Positions 37,041 through 47,605 of a stretch of DNA of 62,684 bases are shown one piece after another; the first letter of the stretch is position 1, and each line of letters begins with the position of its first letter. The notes under the pieces were generated by a model. It worked only from the letters and a program-made list of their open reading frames with translations, was not told the DNA's origin and ran no database searches. Both the position numbers and the translations under genes were made by a program. Source of the DNA: Paulinella micropora. Lineage: Eukaryota; Cercozoa; Imbricatea; Euglyphida. The DNA lies in NCBI GenBank assembly GCA_009731375.1, contig BJOX01000105.1, forward strand, positions 324,792 to 387,475, read 5' to 3'.

Positions 37041-37812
37041 AGCAGTTCCCGCGGAACGCGATCCACGGGATACCGCCGGAGAACCTCCGTACCATAACAC
37101 GTGGCTGACTGGAGACGTCCTCACCTGGGCCCTGGGATTATTAGCCATGGAAGCAGTATCAAAACTATGGCTGAGCCTTGGCGATTATGGGTATAACAAG
37201 ATGCTGGGCACCAGTCGTAAGTGGATCCACAGATGGATGGGGCCGACCTACAAATTATCAGACTTTCAGCATATCCTCGTGCCAATAAACATCCTGAACG
37301 CCCACTGGGTCCTGGTTATTTTCTCGCGCGGGCCAAGCCCCAGTGACGCGCCATCCTACTACTTCTTGGACTCCCTCCCAGTTTTCACCGCGATAACAAG
37401 CTGTCGTCTTTCCACTGCCATTAACACGATCGTCCAATTTTTGAAAGATGTCCGCTTTATCCAAACGCCCCGTTTGCCTCTACGCACTAGCTATGACGCT
37501 GCGACCCAACAGGGAAAAAGAAACTGCGGCGTCCAGGTCGTGGGATGGACGATTCAATTTATACGATCCCCGGCACGCTTTACGGACAACCATTTAATAG
37601 GCGAGGACGTCATGTGTTGGCGAGATGACGACGGGAAACTTTGCCTAAATACCAAACTAATCAGACGACGTCTAGTACTACTGGCGGAAGAAGACGCCAA
37701 GATACCTGCGGGGGATGACAACGACGACGCCACTGATGATCCGAGCGATTCCCCTGACACCGACAGCATACCAGAGCTCCCTCCCAGCTTCCCGCCCAAG
37801 ACGACCCCCTAA
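37041..37812 (+). CDS. Ulp1-like (C48) cysteine protease domain
   Basis: Ulp1/SENP-type proteases cut SUMO precursors or SUMO conjugates, and viral-type relatives cleave polyproteins. The fold starts before the first ATG (37147), with TWLTGDVLTWALGLLA at about 37093-37146 matching the family's usual WL.D.I opening. Numbered from that Met: LVPINILNAHWVLVIF places the catalytic His at 53 with the typical Trp next to it, YYFLDSL gives Asp75, and QQGKRNCGVQVVGW gives oxyanion Gln121 and nucleophile Cys127. All four catalytic elements are present with family spacing. After about residue 185 the sequence becomes acidic and Pro/Ser-rich and stops at 37812. It could process the element's own polyprotein or strip SUMO from host factors; that is inference. 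Confidence 0.78.
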
Positions 37813-39017
37813 CTACCTCTCCCTCTCTCTCCCTCTCCCTCCACTCCGTCCTCCTCTGGCATACCAGCCCCGCCTACGCCGACTGATGACCACCTGGACC
37901 AACCCACACCCGAGGATCCTGGGCCCGCATCCCAAGGCACTCCGCCTGCGAGCGAGAAACTCAAGCAGCCGGCTATCATCGCAGCCCCGCCCACCTAGGC
38001 ATGGGAAGGTAGCGGACCGATCCATACCGCCAGGGACACCAGTGACCCAGCCCACGAAGCCTGACCACCGTGAAACCCCTGGGAAACCCACACCACACAA
38101 GGGGGCCATGACTCCACGACCGAGGAGCTGAGGCCCCAACCATCTGAGACAGGGCGACTCCGGAGTCTTCCCGCCCAACCGGAGACGCCTAGGACCCAGA
38201 CTCTGCCGCCCGGGGCCCGTAAAGCGCGTACAACTCGACCTACAACGTCGGAACACCCTAAGGCACCTACAACTCAGCTTGAGGGCCTACCCACGCAACT
38301 CGCACCCCACGACGCGGTGCCTGACCCCGTCGAACGACTTACGTCGGACGCACACGCGAAACAGGAACCACCCGACCCAAGCCAACCACTGAAAGCGGAA
38401 GGAAACCTTACCATAGCAAAGGCCCCGCCGCAAGACGACCCGGAGCAATCCAAGCAGGGCCCCCCTCTCCCTCTGACCACCTCCTCTGCCCCTGCCCCTC
38501 CGCCCTACTTGCCCACTCCAGCGCAGCCTGCATCGCCTGATCCCCCGTCGGACTAGTGCACACGAAGCCAATCAGCGGATCCGCTCCGGACCGCCCAGCC
38601 CGTCTTGCCTCTGGAGACCAGAACATCCAAGGAGCATGCACCCCAACCTACGAAACCGGCGAAACCTTCGATCCGAGCTACTCCTACGAGGCTGGTAGCC
38701 CGGCCGGAGCCTGCCCCTCCTCCTCCCACACTACCAACCCGACGAAACCCAAAGGCCGCCCCCTCGCTTCGAATGCCCAGTCGGGACACGTCGTAATCGA
38801 CCTCTGCTGGCACAGCCCCCGCATCCGACACCCAACATAAACCACGAAACGCCAAGAGTACCACCACGATCCCTCCAGTCTCCAGGGCCCGGGCTAAGAC
38901 CCTGCCCCGCAGATCCACGAAGGAAGCTCCTGGACCCGGGCATCACACAGTCGGGAGTAAACGGAAACTAAGCCGTTCCTCCCTGCCCCAGGCACCTTAT
39001 TACCCTCCCAATCACTC
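37813..39017 (+). CDS. Long Pro/Thr/Ser-rich linker, frame uncertain
   Basis: About 1.2 kb of CCN-rich sequence. Several frames are open in turn (37715-38131, 38317-38556, 38556-38840), all giving low-complexity Pro/Thr/Ser/Ala-rich protein without a domain. The composition is like the linker on the other side of the USP-like domain, so it is probably a disordered spacer interrupted by frameshifts. I cannot choose the true frame. Confidence 0.4.
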
Positions 39018-39192
<175 letters not shown>

Positions 39193-39274
39193 ACGCCCGC
39201 CGAGGGGCACCAACTCCCGACGACGAACCCCGCCGAGTGTCCCACACCGTTGGAACTCTCTTCCCCCTTCCCTG

Positions 39275-39895
39275 GTGGAGCTCAGCGCCTTCATCGCGCA
39301 AAATTCCACCGTCGGCAAAACGAAACACTGCCTCATTACCGACCCCATCCTCTCCTCCTACCAACCGGCCCGACTGCTTGCATCACTGACGCTTTACCAC
39401 GACCAATCGGCCCGTTACGAACATGTACTTACCCCCCTGGGCATCCCCACTCAGCAGACCTCTAGCCCACCCAACATACGCTGGTGTCTTATCCTGCTGT
39501 CCACGTCCCTACCCAGAGTCACGACAGGCATCCCCAGAGGCAATGTCCCAACCAATTCCACACCAACGACTAAGGATGCACCTCTACTGCAAGTGATGCG
39601 ATCGTCAGCCCCCATGGACCACACCACCTACGCTGTCCTCGATTTCATCCTCAAAGATTGGGTAACAGCACTGTGGGATTATCCCCTCCTGATCATTCCG
39701 CGACCCCGGCTTCAAGGATATGCCGAGGTGGAGGTCCTACAGTGGGAGGATCAGCACACCTCCCAACCCCGTCAGTACCTGCTTGACTTCATTGCTTCCC
39801 CCGGGTTTCCACCAGCTCTTCTCCAAAGACGGCCAAATCGGTTCCCCACAAACGCCTCTTCCAACGCCCTGGAAAATGGATTTGGAAGTGGGTGA
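39275..39895 (+). CDS. Unrecognised globular region of the element
   Basis: Frame of 206 codons that starts MELSAFIAQNSTVGKTKH and has ordinary amino-acid composition, unlike the Pro-rich flanks: WCLILLSTSLPRVTTG, YAVLDFILKDWVTALWDY and YLLDFIASPG. I do not recognise a family. It ends where the strand composition flips at about 39870, so its true C-terminus is probably lost to an inversion or misjoin. The last dozen residues are likely out of context. Confidence 0.5.
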   Translation: MELSAFIAQNSTVGKTKHCLITDPILSSYQPARLLASLTLYHDQSARYEHVLTPLGIPTQQTSSPPNIRWCLILLSTSLPRVTTGIPRGNVPTNSTPTTKDAPLLQVMRSSAPMDHTTYAVLDFILKDWVTALWDYPLLIIPRPRLQGYAEVEVLQWEDQHTSQPRQYLLDFIASPGFPPALLQRRPNRFPTNASSNALENGFGSG

Positions 39896-40292
39896 GCATG
39901 ACGCAGGGATCCAAGAGTTGGGTGGGCGTAAAGTTTTGGAGCAAATTCAGTAGGCTAAGGGCCACATGGGCTGGGAAATCCTGGATCCTAACGGGATCAG
40001 GGGGGGTAGGAGGTTCAGCACGCCTATGTGGTGGTGGCGACTTCTGAAGGGTCGGCCCGGATCCAGGTGTTATAGTATCCTTGCAGGCCCGTGGTTGAGT
40101 GTCGGGGGTGGGGTGGACAGTAGTATGGGGCAAGGCGGAGGGGGAAGTTGCAGAAAGGCCCGGGGGTAGTGCGTGATTAGGCATCGATGATGCTTGCGTA
40201 GTCGGGGCCGGCAGAGTTAGGGGGATGGTGGGTCCCAATAATAACGCATGACCCCTGGGCGGACGGTAAAGATTGGGAGACCGTGCTGGCAT
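39870..40292 (-). other. Inverted segment of the element (composition flip)
   Basis: For about 420 bases the plus strand becomes G-rich, while everything around it is C-rich. The minus strand here reads as Pro-rich protein (40292-39789, MPARSPNLYRPPRG, then FPAHVALSLLNLLQN) in the style of the element's linkers. It is best explained as an inversion inside the element or an assembly misorientation. Confidence 0.65.
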
Positions 40293-42202
40293 TCACTATA
40301 CCCCCCCTCTCGGCCCTCTTTTCCCAGATGCCCGCCCCTCCCACGATCCAGACCGCTGCAAAGCGAGTATGGCTATCCCTCAACCAGAATCTGCTACCCA
40401 AGCTCATGACTACAAATGTTCCTCCCCGGGCGACTCCCCACCGCCGTCTGGACAAGGCGCCCGGGAAACATCCGTATTGACAGCCCCCTCGCTTACCAAC
40501 CGTCAGAAGAAGCGCCGACGATACAACCGAAACCGCGCCACCAAGGACCTACCGACATCTACCCCGGCGCCCCACACCACCCCCACTCCCGACAACCAAC
40601 GTCCCGGCCCCCCTATGCCCGCCCCATCAGTGCCTACTGGTTCGAAGGAAGATAATCCACTCGCCAGAGCCCCCCCCCAATCAGAACGCGGCGTCAAGGC
40701 GTCCCCAGTCACCGTCCAGCATGCCAACCCCCCCACCGCGAATGTGCAATTCTCCACCGGGCCCAGACTCCCCTGCATCAGGCAAGACAAAGACCCGGTC
40801 GCCCATCATAGCACATGCCCTGAACCTACCCACTGCCACCCGCAAAGCTCGCCCAGCACTGAGGAAGAAACTGAGGTTTGGTACGAATGAGATTTGGACC
40901 TTTCCCCCACCCAGTGATTCTGAAGGTTCAAGCTCCGATTCAGACCACGGGCTAGCCCTGCCAACACAAAACCAACTCCAGTCAGGACAACGAAGAAGCT
41001 TTGAAATGTCAGGAAGTGGGGCAAATATCAAATTCCGCGACGGCCTGAGCATCTCCAGTTCCAGCCTGCGTCCCCCCCCTCCTCGGACTCACTCCCCCCT
41101 GGTGCCTCGACCACGAAGTCCTCCGGCCAGGCGACGACCCATGTCCCAGCCAATCTTCACCTCCCGACCAACCCTTTCGATACCACCACCTCCCCCATAC
41201 AACACGGGTAGTGAATAAGGACACAAACGTCATACGCCCAGACCACCAAACCAGGACCCCCCTCCCAAACGAAGACGAGAGACCAGCTCGACCCAAGTCC
41301 CCACCCCACGGCGCGTATTCATCTCCAGCATCGACCACCCAGTGGGGGGAAAACGGGCCCCCGACGACGCCAACCCAACCCTGCAGAAAGCCGTAGAGCC
41401 CGTTACTGTAATGGCAGGCCGACGAGGTATNNNNNNNNNNCCCCCACTCCCGACAACCAACGTCCCGGCCCCCCTATGCCCGCCCCATCAGTGCCTACTG
41501 GTTCGAAGGAAGATAATCCACTCGCCAGAGCCCCCCCCCAATCAGAACGCGGCGTCAAGGCGTCCCCAGTCACCGTCCAGCATGCCAACCCCCCCACCGC
41601 GAATGTGCAATTCTCCACCGGGCCCAGACTCCCCTGCATCAGGCAAGACAAAGACCCGGTCGCCCATCATAGCACATGCCCTGAACCTACCCACTGCCAC
41701 CCGCAAAGCTCGCCCAGCACTGAGGAAGAAACTGAGGTTTGGTACGAATGAGATTTGGACCTTTCCCCCACCCAGTGATTCTGAAGGTTCAAGCTCCGAT
41801 TCAGACCACGGGCTAGCCCTGCCAACACAAAACCAACTCCAGTCAGGACAACGAAGAAGCTTTGAAATGTCAGGAAGTGGGGCAAATATCAAATTCCGCG
41901 ACGGCCTGAGCATCTCCAGTTCCAGCCTGCGTCCCCCCCCTCCTCGGACTCACTCCCCCCTGGTGCCTCGACCACGAAGTCCTCCGGCCAGGCGACGACC
42001 CATGTCCCAGCCAATCTTCACCTCCCGACCAACCCTTTCGATACCACCACCTCCCCCATACAACACGGGTAGTGAATAAGGACACAAACGTCATACGCCC
42101 AGACCACCAAACCAGGACCCCCCTCCCAAACGAAGACGAGAGACCAGCTCGACCCAAGTCCCCACCCCACGGCGCGTATTCATCTCCAGCATCGACCACC
42201 CA
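40293..42202 (+). CDS. Pro/Ser-rich region with basic clusters before the USP-like domain
   Basis: Linker frames with ordered hints. The frame 40273-40890 has RQKKRRRYNRNRATK, a nuclear-localization or RNA-binding type cluster. The frame from 40721 (repeated from 41582) has KLRFGTNEIWTFPPPS, the acidic SDSEGSSSDSD and many Ser/Pro. It meets a TAA at 41216-41218 (42077-42079 in the second copy), yet the same frame continues with PPKRRRETSS and VFISSIDHPVGGKRAP into the USP-like domain. A single in-frame stop therefore separates linker and domain. The stretch includes the duplicated block and the 10-N gap. Confidence 0.55.
40580..41430 (+). repeat. First copy of an 851-bp identical duplication
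   Basis: Repeated at 41441-42291 across a 10-N gap. The right end (GACGAGGTAT) stops exactly at the gap and the second copy starts exactly after it, as expected when two overlapping contigs are placed end to end. Confidence 0.93.
41431..41440. other. 10-N gap
   Basis: Fixed-size placeholder between the two copies of the 851-bp block. Confidence 0.98.
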
Positions 42203-42291
42203 GTGGGGGGAAAACGGGCCCCCGACGACGCCAACCCAACCCTGCAGAAAGCCGTAGAGCCCGTTACTGTAATGGCAGGCCGACGAGGTAT
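41441..42291 (+). repeat. Second copy of the 851-bp duplication
   Basis: Same sequence as 40580-41430 by inspection, continuing without a break into the USP-like domain. Probably the true location of this sequence. Confidence 0.93.
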
Positions 42292-42960
42292 CCATAACCC
42301 GGGAAATATGTGCCACCTTATTGCTACCCTCCAAGCTTTAGCTACAACCCTGGCATTACCCGAATGCATCGCAGCCTGGGCCCGCAGGCAGCCCTCCCCT
42401 GCCAACACCAAGGACAAAACAGGCATGCTCCAGACCATCGGATCCATTCTGGCTGACCTCAGCACGACACCCCCCCTTAACCCCATTACGGTCCCGTGGT
42501 TCCACCGCGCATCCGCCCTCCACCTCATTCATTCCCGACTGCAGCCTAGAGCCGTCGCTCCACCACGATATTCTATCCAGGGCATCTTCCACCTGCTACG
42601 AGCCATCAAAGATGAGAATGACAATCACGTTATCGCCAAGTGGCTGTGCCACACCACTTCCGTCGACCAATGTACGGCGTGTGGTCGCGAATCCACAGCG
42701 GAAGATCAATCGCCTGTCTTAGATCTGCGGTTCCATACCCCTGGCCACAACACCAGCCGCTCCCTGGGCACATCACTTCGCTTCTCCAATCATGGAGTCG
42801 TCACCCCACCACCCCGAAATGTCCCAGCTGCGGCTAATCACGGATGTACCCTCCTGGGCACCCGAGCCATGCTAGTGATATACAACCGCACTACGCCCCC
42901 CCTTCCTGCCACCAACCCTGCAGCCCAACCCGCGCCCCACCCGGCCCCCCATCTGACCGA
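42203..42960 (+). CDS. USP-like (C19) cysteine protease domain
   Basis: Ubiquitin-specific proteases remove ubiquitin from proteins. The frame from ATG 42203 shows the Cys box: GIHNPGNMCHLIATLQAL, with the nucleophile Cys37 in the G.N.GN.C setting and the following LQAL. Further family hallmarks are YSIQGIFHLLRAI (123-135, the Q-D/E-F-L helix region, here Gln-Gly-Ile-Phe), the zinc-ribbon pair C157/C160 (QCTACGRES), a lone C215, and AMLVIYNRT (222-230) in place of the usual L-x-I-x-L-x-R strand. I do not find a convincing His box (GHY); after about 42930 the frame becomes Pro-rich and the neighbouring frame takes over. A C-terminal His-box part may be missing, diverged or in the next segment. 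The call rests on the Cys box and zinc ribbon. Confidence 0.62.
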
Positions 42961-44324
42961 AGCGTGCTCCACCACAACCCACCACCAAGAGAGCTCTGAC
43001 CTGTGTGACGCACAAGCTCAATCGGGACCCCCGTCATATCAACTGGCATCGACGACTGGCACTCCGCATCAAGAAACTGAAGCGCCTTGCCAAGACGACC
43101 CCAACTACCCCCGAACCGATCAGCAACCCCGCACGAGACAGTCACGCTTTCTCTCTCCTCAGCCAAGCATTACTAGCAGAAACCAACATACAGAGGAAAG
43201 CTCCTGCTGCGCCCCAGCACGCCGGCGACCCCGAGGGACACATCCCACCCTCGTCCAAGGTTTTCCGCCGTTACAAAGCCCTAGTCCCAGCCCTTCCAGC
43301 CGTACCACCCTGGTGGATACAACAACCGCGCACCGCGCAACACATCCACCCGGCATTAACGGGAATCCAACGCACCCTGGGACTGGCGTGCATCGCAGCC
43401 AATATACAGCACACTCCAAAGGGAACCCGAGTCATCCCAAATCCGTCCCTCCCCATCGCGATCCCTATACGTGCAAACCCCAAAAGCCCAAGCGACCCCG
43501 ACCAACCCGCCATTTGCCCCTCTCGCTGGGTGCTGGAAATGTTACTCCTCACCCCTGCCATGGGTACCAAGCTGGTTATCCCAACCCTTGCCCCAACCGA
43601 ACGAACTCCCACCGACCTTGTATTCCAAGGACGGCTATGCCTTGTCCCCTGCTGGTACACCGTGAAGCGCCAAGGTGTGACCGTTACCATCCAGAAACGA
43701 CAAGTCCACACGATTATCGCCAACTGTATCACCGTGGAGAGCAACATCCTCCTCCGGCATGATCCACGTTACCACCCATATCGAAGCTACTGCCGTGACC
43801 CACCCGAGCGAATGCCACAGCGGGTCCTGCTGCCCATCCGCCACAATACTATCAAGTCCCTCATGACGACGCGAGACTCCTTCCCCCGTCGACCTTTCTT
43901 CTACCTCGACGTTGGAGCCCGAGACGGTCTCCTAGAGTTATCTACTACAAACAAACCCGAAGGGCTGCACGCCCGGTACCCGGAGTCTCCGGACCTCACT
44001 GTCACACCAATCAAATGGGTAGACGTCGCCGGAAATATTCAGGAGGAGGCAGCTTACGGGGAGGAACTCAAGAAAGTCCCACCTACCGCTGTCAAGCCAT
44101 CCACTTCCCCCCAAGCTATCTTCCAACAGCTTGAACAGAACAATAGCGAAACTCGGCCGAAATCCCTATGCCGGCAAGGCGACACCACTTTGGCAAAGTG
44201 GGTCACACAGCGCCTCCACAATATTCATGTACGCATGGAGGAAAAATACCGACCAAGTATCCCCGAGAATCCCCCATCCCCACCCCCCTTGATAAAATCT
44301 AACTCCCCTCTGCGACGACGATGA
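42960..44324 (+). CDS. Unknown 440-450 residue region between USP-like domain and RNase H
   Basis: One long open frame entered from the USP-like frame by a frameshift between about 42930 and 43005; there is no ATG at its left end. It starts with a basic stretch (HINWHRRLALRIKKLKRLAK) and then has YKALVPALPAVPPWW, RWVLEMLLLTPAMGTKLVIP, QGRLCLVPCWYTVKRQGVTV and FYLDVGARDGLLEL. The end is Pro-rich and basic (LIKSNSPLRRR). I do not recognise a family. It could contain a diverged C-terminal part of the USP fold or a nucleic-acid-binding domain. It ends in TGA 44322-44324, overlapping the ATG of the next frame. Confidence 0.6.
   Translation, partial: KRAPPQPTTKRALTCVTHKLNRDPRHINWHRRLALRIKKLKRLAKTTPTTPEPISNPARDSHAFSLLSQALLAETNIQRKAPAAPQHAGDPEGHIPPSSKVFRRYKALVPALPAVPPWWIQQPRTAQHIHPALTGIQRTLGLACIAANIQHTPKGTRVIPNPSLPIAIPIRANPKSPSDPDQPAICPSRWVLEMLLLTPAMGTKLVIPTLAPTERTPTDLVFQGRLCLVPCWYTVKRQGVTVTIQKRQVHTIIANCITVESNILLRHDPRYHPYRSYCRDPPERMPQRVLLPIRHNTIKSLMTTRDSFPRRPFFYLDVGARDGLLELSTTNKPEGLHARYPESPDLTVTPIKWVDVAGNIQEEAAYGEELKKVPPTAVKPSTSPQAIFQQLEQNNSETRPKSLCRQGDTTLAKWVTQRLHNIHVRMEEKYRPSIPENPPSPPPLIKSNSPLRRR
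44321..44324 (+). promoter_or_regulatory. ATGA stop/start overlap between two element ORFs
   Basis: The stop TGA of the upstream frame and the ATG of the downstream frame share the bases ATGA, after CGACGACG. The same arrangement is at 46796-46799 in the second copy. Overlapping stop/start codons are used by some non-LTR retrotransposons to translate the second ORF by reinitiation; use here is inferred. Confidence 0.6.
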
Positions 44325-45130
44325 CGCAAACGACGACGCAGCAGGCCAGCATCCACGGCGCCCCGCCCGGCCTCGGCCCCTTGCCAGAAGCACCAGCCCA
44401 GACCTATCAACATGACAAACCGCAAAAATGGTCAGCCCAACAACGATCACTCTTCAACGAAAGCGTCCAAACCAGCATATCAACATTACAAGGGCCCCAA
44501 GAACTCCTGGCGAATGCTGTAGCTGCAGCCAGGACGCTCAGCCTTACCACCACACCAGGCATCACACCCTCCGACACCCCGACTACTCCAGCAACAGTTC
44601 CGACGACGCACCGAAATAACAGGAAACCCCACACCAGCTCCTCTCGGTTAACAAACCAGCAAACCTTAACCGAGCTCCACAAACTACTATCGACAGGCCA
44701 ACTGCCCCCAGACGTCGCGAAAACCGGGCGTCGATGGCGGCGCATTGTACATATTCTAGGCAACACCTCGAGGACAAGGGCCGTAGACACACTACGGAGC
44801 TACCATACCGACCCCACTATGTTACAACCCCCTCCCGAAAACTTCACCTACTTCTGTGCCCTCGCCCTCAACACCATCGGCTGGGCACGCGATCGCCTTA
44901 ATAAGTATGCGTTGAAAGAAACGACCGACGCCACCCTGGGAGCCATGCCCCCCAATAAAACCCTCAACCACCTATGGGACACCAATCGCACAGCGGTATA
45001 CAGCAGAGCACGACAACGACGACCAACACAGAAGTCCACCCAAGCAGCCATCACCGAGTATTACGCCAACCTGTTTCGCGCAAGGATCCCCACCGCTGAT
45101 GCCGCCCAGGCTTGGCAATCTCCGCCCTAG
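44321..45130 (+). CDS. N-terminal part of the element's polymerase ORF
   Basis: A frame of 269 codons with a proper ATG in the ATGA overlap. The first 115 residues are Thr/Pro-rich; then comes a structured, helical-looking part: LTELHKLLSTGQLPPDV, RRWRRIVHILGNTSRTRAV, FCALALNTIGWARDRLNKYAL and ITEYYANLFRARIPTADAA. No known domain seen. Its position at the start of the RNase H-RT-endonuclease reading suggests an N-terminal domain of the second ORF, where other RLE elements carry DNA-binding zinc fingers; here no Cys/His finger is visible. The frame ends at 45130, but the neighbouring frame continues at once, so a frameshift is likely. Confidence 0.55.
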   Translation: MTQTTTQQASIHGAPPGLGPLPEAPAQTYQHDKPQKWSAQQRSLFNESVQTSISTLQGPQELLANAVAAARTLSLTTTPGITPSDTPTTPATVPTTHRNNRKPHTSSSRLTNQQTLTELHKLLSTGQLPPDVAKTGRRWRRIVHILGNTSRTRAVDTLRSYHTDPTMLQPPPENFTYFCALALNTIGWARDRLNKYALKETTDATLGAMPPNKTLNHLWDTNRTAVYSRARQRRPTQKSTQAAITEYYANLFRARIPTADAAQAWQSPP

Positions 45131-45312
45131 GGGATGATTACGCCTACATTCACCCCCCGGCCACGCAACAGCATAACCGTCCGGATATCTTCTTAGGAGA
45201 TCGCTCCACCTACGACACCCCCCTATCCCCCACCTTCCAAGAAGATCACTCCGATTTGCCTATGCCTGCACATTTACCGGAATTCAGTGAGGATCAACTC
45301 CAAAGCGACTGG

Positions 45313-45322
45313 NNNNNNNNNN
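45313..45322. other. 10-N gap
   Basis: Fixed-size placeholder between the two copies of the 2465-bp block. Confidence 0.98.
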
Positions 45323-45479
45323 ACCCTCCTGGGCACCCGAGCCATGCTAGTGATATACAACCGCACTACGCCCCCCCTTCCTGCCACCAACCCTGCAGCC
45401 CAACCCGCGCCCCACCCGGCCCCCCATCTGACCGAAGCGTGCTCCACCACAACCCACCACCAAGAGAGCTCTGACCTGT

Positions 45480-46799
45480 GTGACGCACAAGCTCAATCGG
45501 GACCCCCGTCATATCAACTGGCATCGACGACTGGCACTCCGCATCAAGAAACTGAAGCGCCTTGCCAAGACGACCCCAACTACCCCCGAACCGATCAGCA
45601 ACCCCGCACGAGACAGTCACGCTTTCTCTCTCCTCAGCCAAGCATTACTAGCAGAAACCAACATACAGAGGAAAGCTCCTGCTGCGCCCCAGCACGCCGG
45701 CGACCCCGAGGGACACATCCCACCCTCGTCCAAGGTTTTCCGCCGTTACAAAGCCCTAGTCCCAGCCCTTCCAGCCGTACCACCCTGGTGGATACAACAA
45801 CCGCGCACCGCGCAACACATCCACCCGGCATTAACGGGAATCCAACGCACCCTGGGACTGGCGTGCATCGCAGCCAATATACAGCACACTCCAAAGGGAA
45901 CCCGAGTCATCCCAAATCCGTCCCTCCCCATCGCGATCCCTATACGTGCAAACCCCAAAAGCCCAAGCGACCCCGACCAACCCGCCATTTGCCCCTCTCG
46001 CTGGGTGCTGGAAATGTTACTCCTCACCCCTGCCATGGGTACCAAGCTGGTTATCCCAACCCTTGCCCCAACCGAACGAACTCCCACCGACCTTGTATTC
46101 CAAGGACGGCTATGCCTTGTCCCCTGCTGGTACACCGTGAAGCGCCAAGGTGTGACCGTTACCATCCAGAAACGACAAGTCCACACGATTATCGCCAACT
46201 GTATCACCGTGGAGAGCAACATCCTCCTCCGGCATGATCCACGTTACCACCCATATCGAAGCTACTGCCGTGACCCACCCGAGCGAATGCCACAGCGGGT
46301 CCTGCTGCCCATCCGCCACAATACTATCAAGTCCCTCATGACGACGCGAGACTCCTTCCCCCGTCGACCTTTCTTCTACCTCGACGTTGGAGCCCGAGAC
46401 GGTCTCCTAGAGTTATCTACTACAAACAAACCCGAAGGGCTGCACGCCCGGTACCCGGAGTCTCCGGACCTCACTGTCACACCAATCAAATGGGTAGACG
46501 TCGCCGGAAATATTCAGGAGGAGGCAGCTTACGGGGAGGAACTCAAGAAAGTCCCACCTACCGCTGTCAAGCCATCCACTTCCCCCCAAGCTATCTTCCA
46601 ACAGCTTGAACAGAACAATAGCGAAACTCGGCCGAAATCCCTATGCCGGCAAGGCGACACCACTTTGGCAAAGTGGGTCACACAGCGCCTCCACAATATT
46701 CATGTACGCATGGAGGAAAAATACCGACCAAGTATCCCCGAGAATCCCCCATCCCCACCCCCCTTGATAAAATCTAACTCCCCTCTGCGACGACGATGA
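45480..46799 (+). CDS. Second assembled copy of the unknown region
   Basis: Same as 43005-44324, displaced by 2475 bp. Likely the same genomic sequence counted twice. Confidence 0.55.
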   Translation: MTHKLNRDPRHINWHRRLALRIKKLKRLAKTTPTTPEPISNPARDSHAFSLLSQALLAETNIQRKAPAAPQHAGDPEGHIPPSSKVFRRYKALVPALPAVPPWWIQQPRTAQHIHPALTGIQRTLGLACIAANIQHTPKGTRVIPNPSLPIAIPIRANPKSPSDPDQPAICPSRWVLEMLLLTPAMGTKLVIPTLAPTERTPTDLVFQGRLCLVPCWYTVKRQGVTVTIQKRQVHTIIANCITVESNILLRHDPRYHPYRSYCRDPPERMPQRVLLPIRHNTIKSLMTTRDSFPRRPFFYLDVGARDGLLELSTTNKPEGLHARYPESPDLTVTPIKWVDVAGNIQEEAAYGEELKKVPPTAVKPSTSPQAIFQQLEQNNSETRPKSLCRQGDTTLAKWVTQRLHNIHVRMEEKYRPSIPENPPSPPPLIKSNSPLRRR

Positions 46800-47605
46800 C
46801 GCAAACGACGACGCAGCAGGCCAGCATCCACGGCGCCCCGCCCGGCCTCGGCCCCTTGCCAGAAGCACCAGCCCAGACCTATCAACATGACAAACCGCAA
46901 AAATGGTCAGCCCAACAACGATCACTCTTCAACGAAAGCGTCCAAACCAGCATATCAACATTACAAGGGCCCCAAGAACTCCTGGCGAATGCTGTAGCTG
47001 CAGCCAGGACGCTCAGCCTTACCACCACACCAGGCATCACACCCTCCGACACCCCGACTACTCCAGCAACAGTTCCGACGACGCACCGAAATAACAGGAA
47101 ACCCCACACCAGCTCCTCTCGGTTAACAAACCAGCAAACCTTAACCGAGCTCCACAAACTACTATCGACAGGCCAACTGCCCCCAGACGTCGCGAAAACC
47201 GGGCGTCGATGGCGGCGCATTGTACATATTCTAGGCAACACCTCGAGGACAAGGGCCGTAGACACACTACGGAGCTACCATACCGACCCCACTATGTTAC
47301 AACCCCCTCCCGAAAACTTCACCTACTTCTGTGCCCTCGCCCTCAACACCATCGGCTGGGCACGCGATCGCCTTAATAAGTATGCGTTGAAAGAAACGAC
47401 CGACGCCACCCTGGGAGCCATGCCCCCCAATAAAACCCTCAACCACCTATGGGACACCAATCGCACAGCGGTATACAGCAGAGCACGACAACGACGACCA
47501 ACACAGAAGTCCACCCAAGCAGCCATCACCGAGTATTACGCCAACCTGTTTCGCGCAAGGATCCCCACCGCTGATGCCGCCCAGGCTTGGCAATCTCCGC
47601 CCTAG
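46796..47605 (+). CDS. Second assembled copy of the polymerase ORF N-terminal part
   Basis: Same as 44321-45130. This copy is joined to the RNase H and RT, so it is the one in true context. The frame changes after about 47587 into the segment that leads to the RNase H. Confidence 0.55.
   Translation: MTQTTTQQASIHGAPPGLGPLPEAPAQTYQHDKPQKWSAQQRSLFNESVQTSISTLQGPQELLANAVAAARTLSLTTTPGITPSDTPTTPATVPTTHRNNRKPHTSSSRLTNQQTLTELHKLLSTGQLPPDVAKTGRRWRRIVHILGNTSRTRAVDTLRSYHTDPTMLQPPPENFTYFCALALNTIGWARDRLNKYALKETTDATLGAMPPNKTLNHLWDTNRTAVYSRARQRRPTQKSTQAAITEYYANLFRARIPTADAAQAWQSPP

Larger units (their letters stand above)
42848..45312 (+). repeat. First copy of a 2465-bp identical duplication
   Basis: Repeated at 45323-47787 across a 10-N gap. 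The copy ends at AAAGCGACTGG exactly at the gap, and the second copy starts at ACCCTCCTGGGCACC, which is 42848 onward. Confidence 0.93.

Noticed and set aside
43271-43747. Minus-strand frames of 70-160 residues inside the retrotransposon
   Set aside because: Shadows of the plus-strand coding sequence; plus-strand motifs account for the region.
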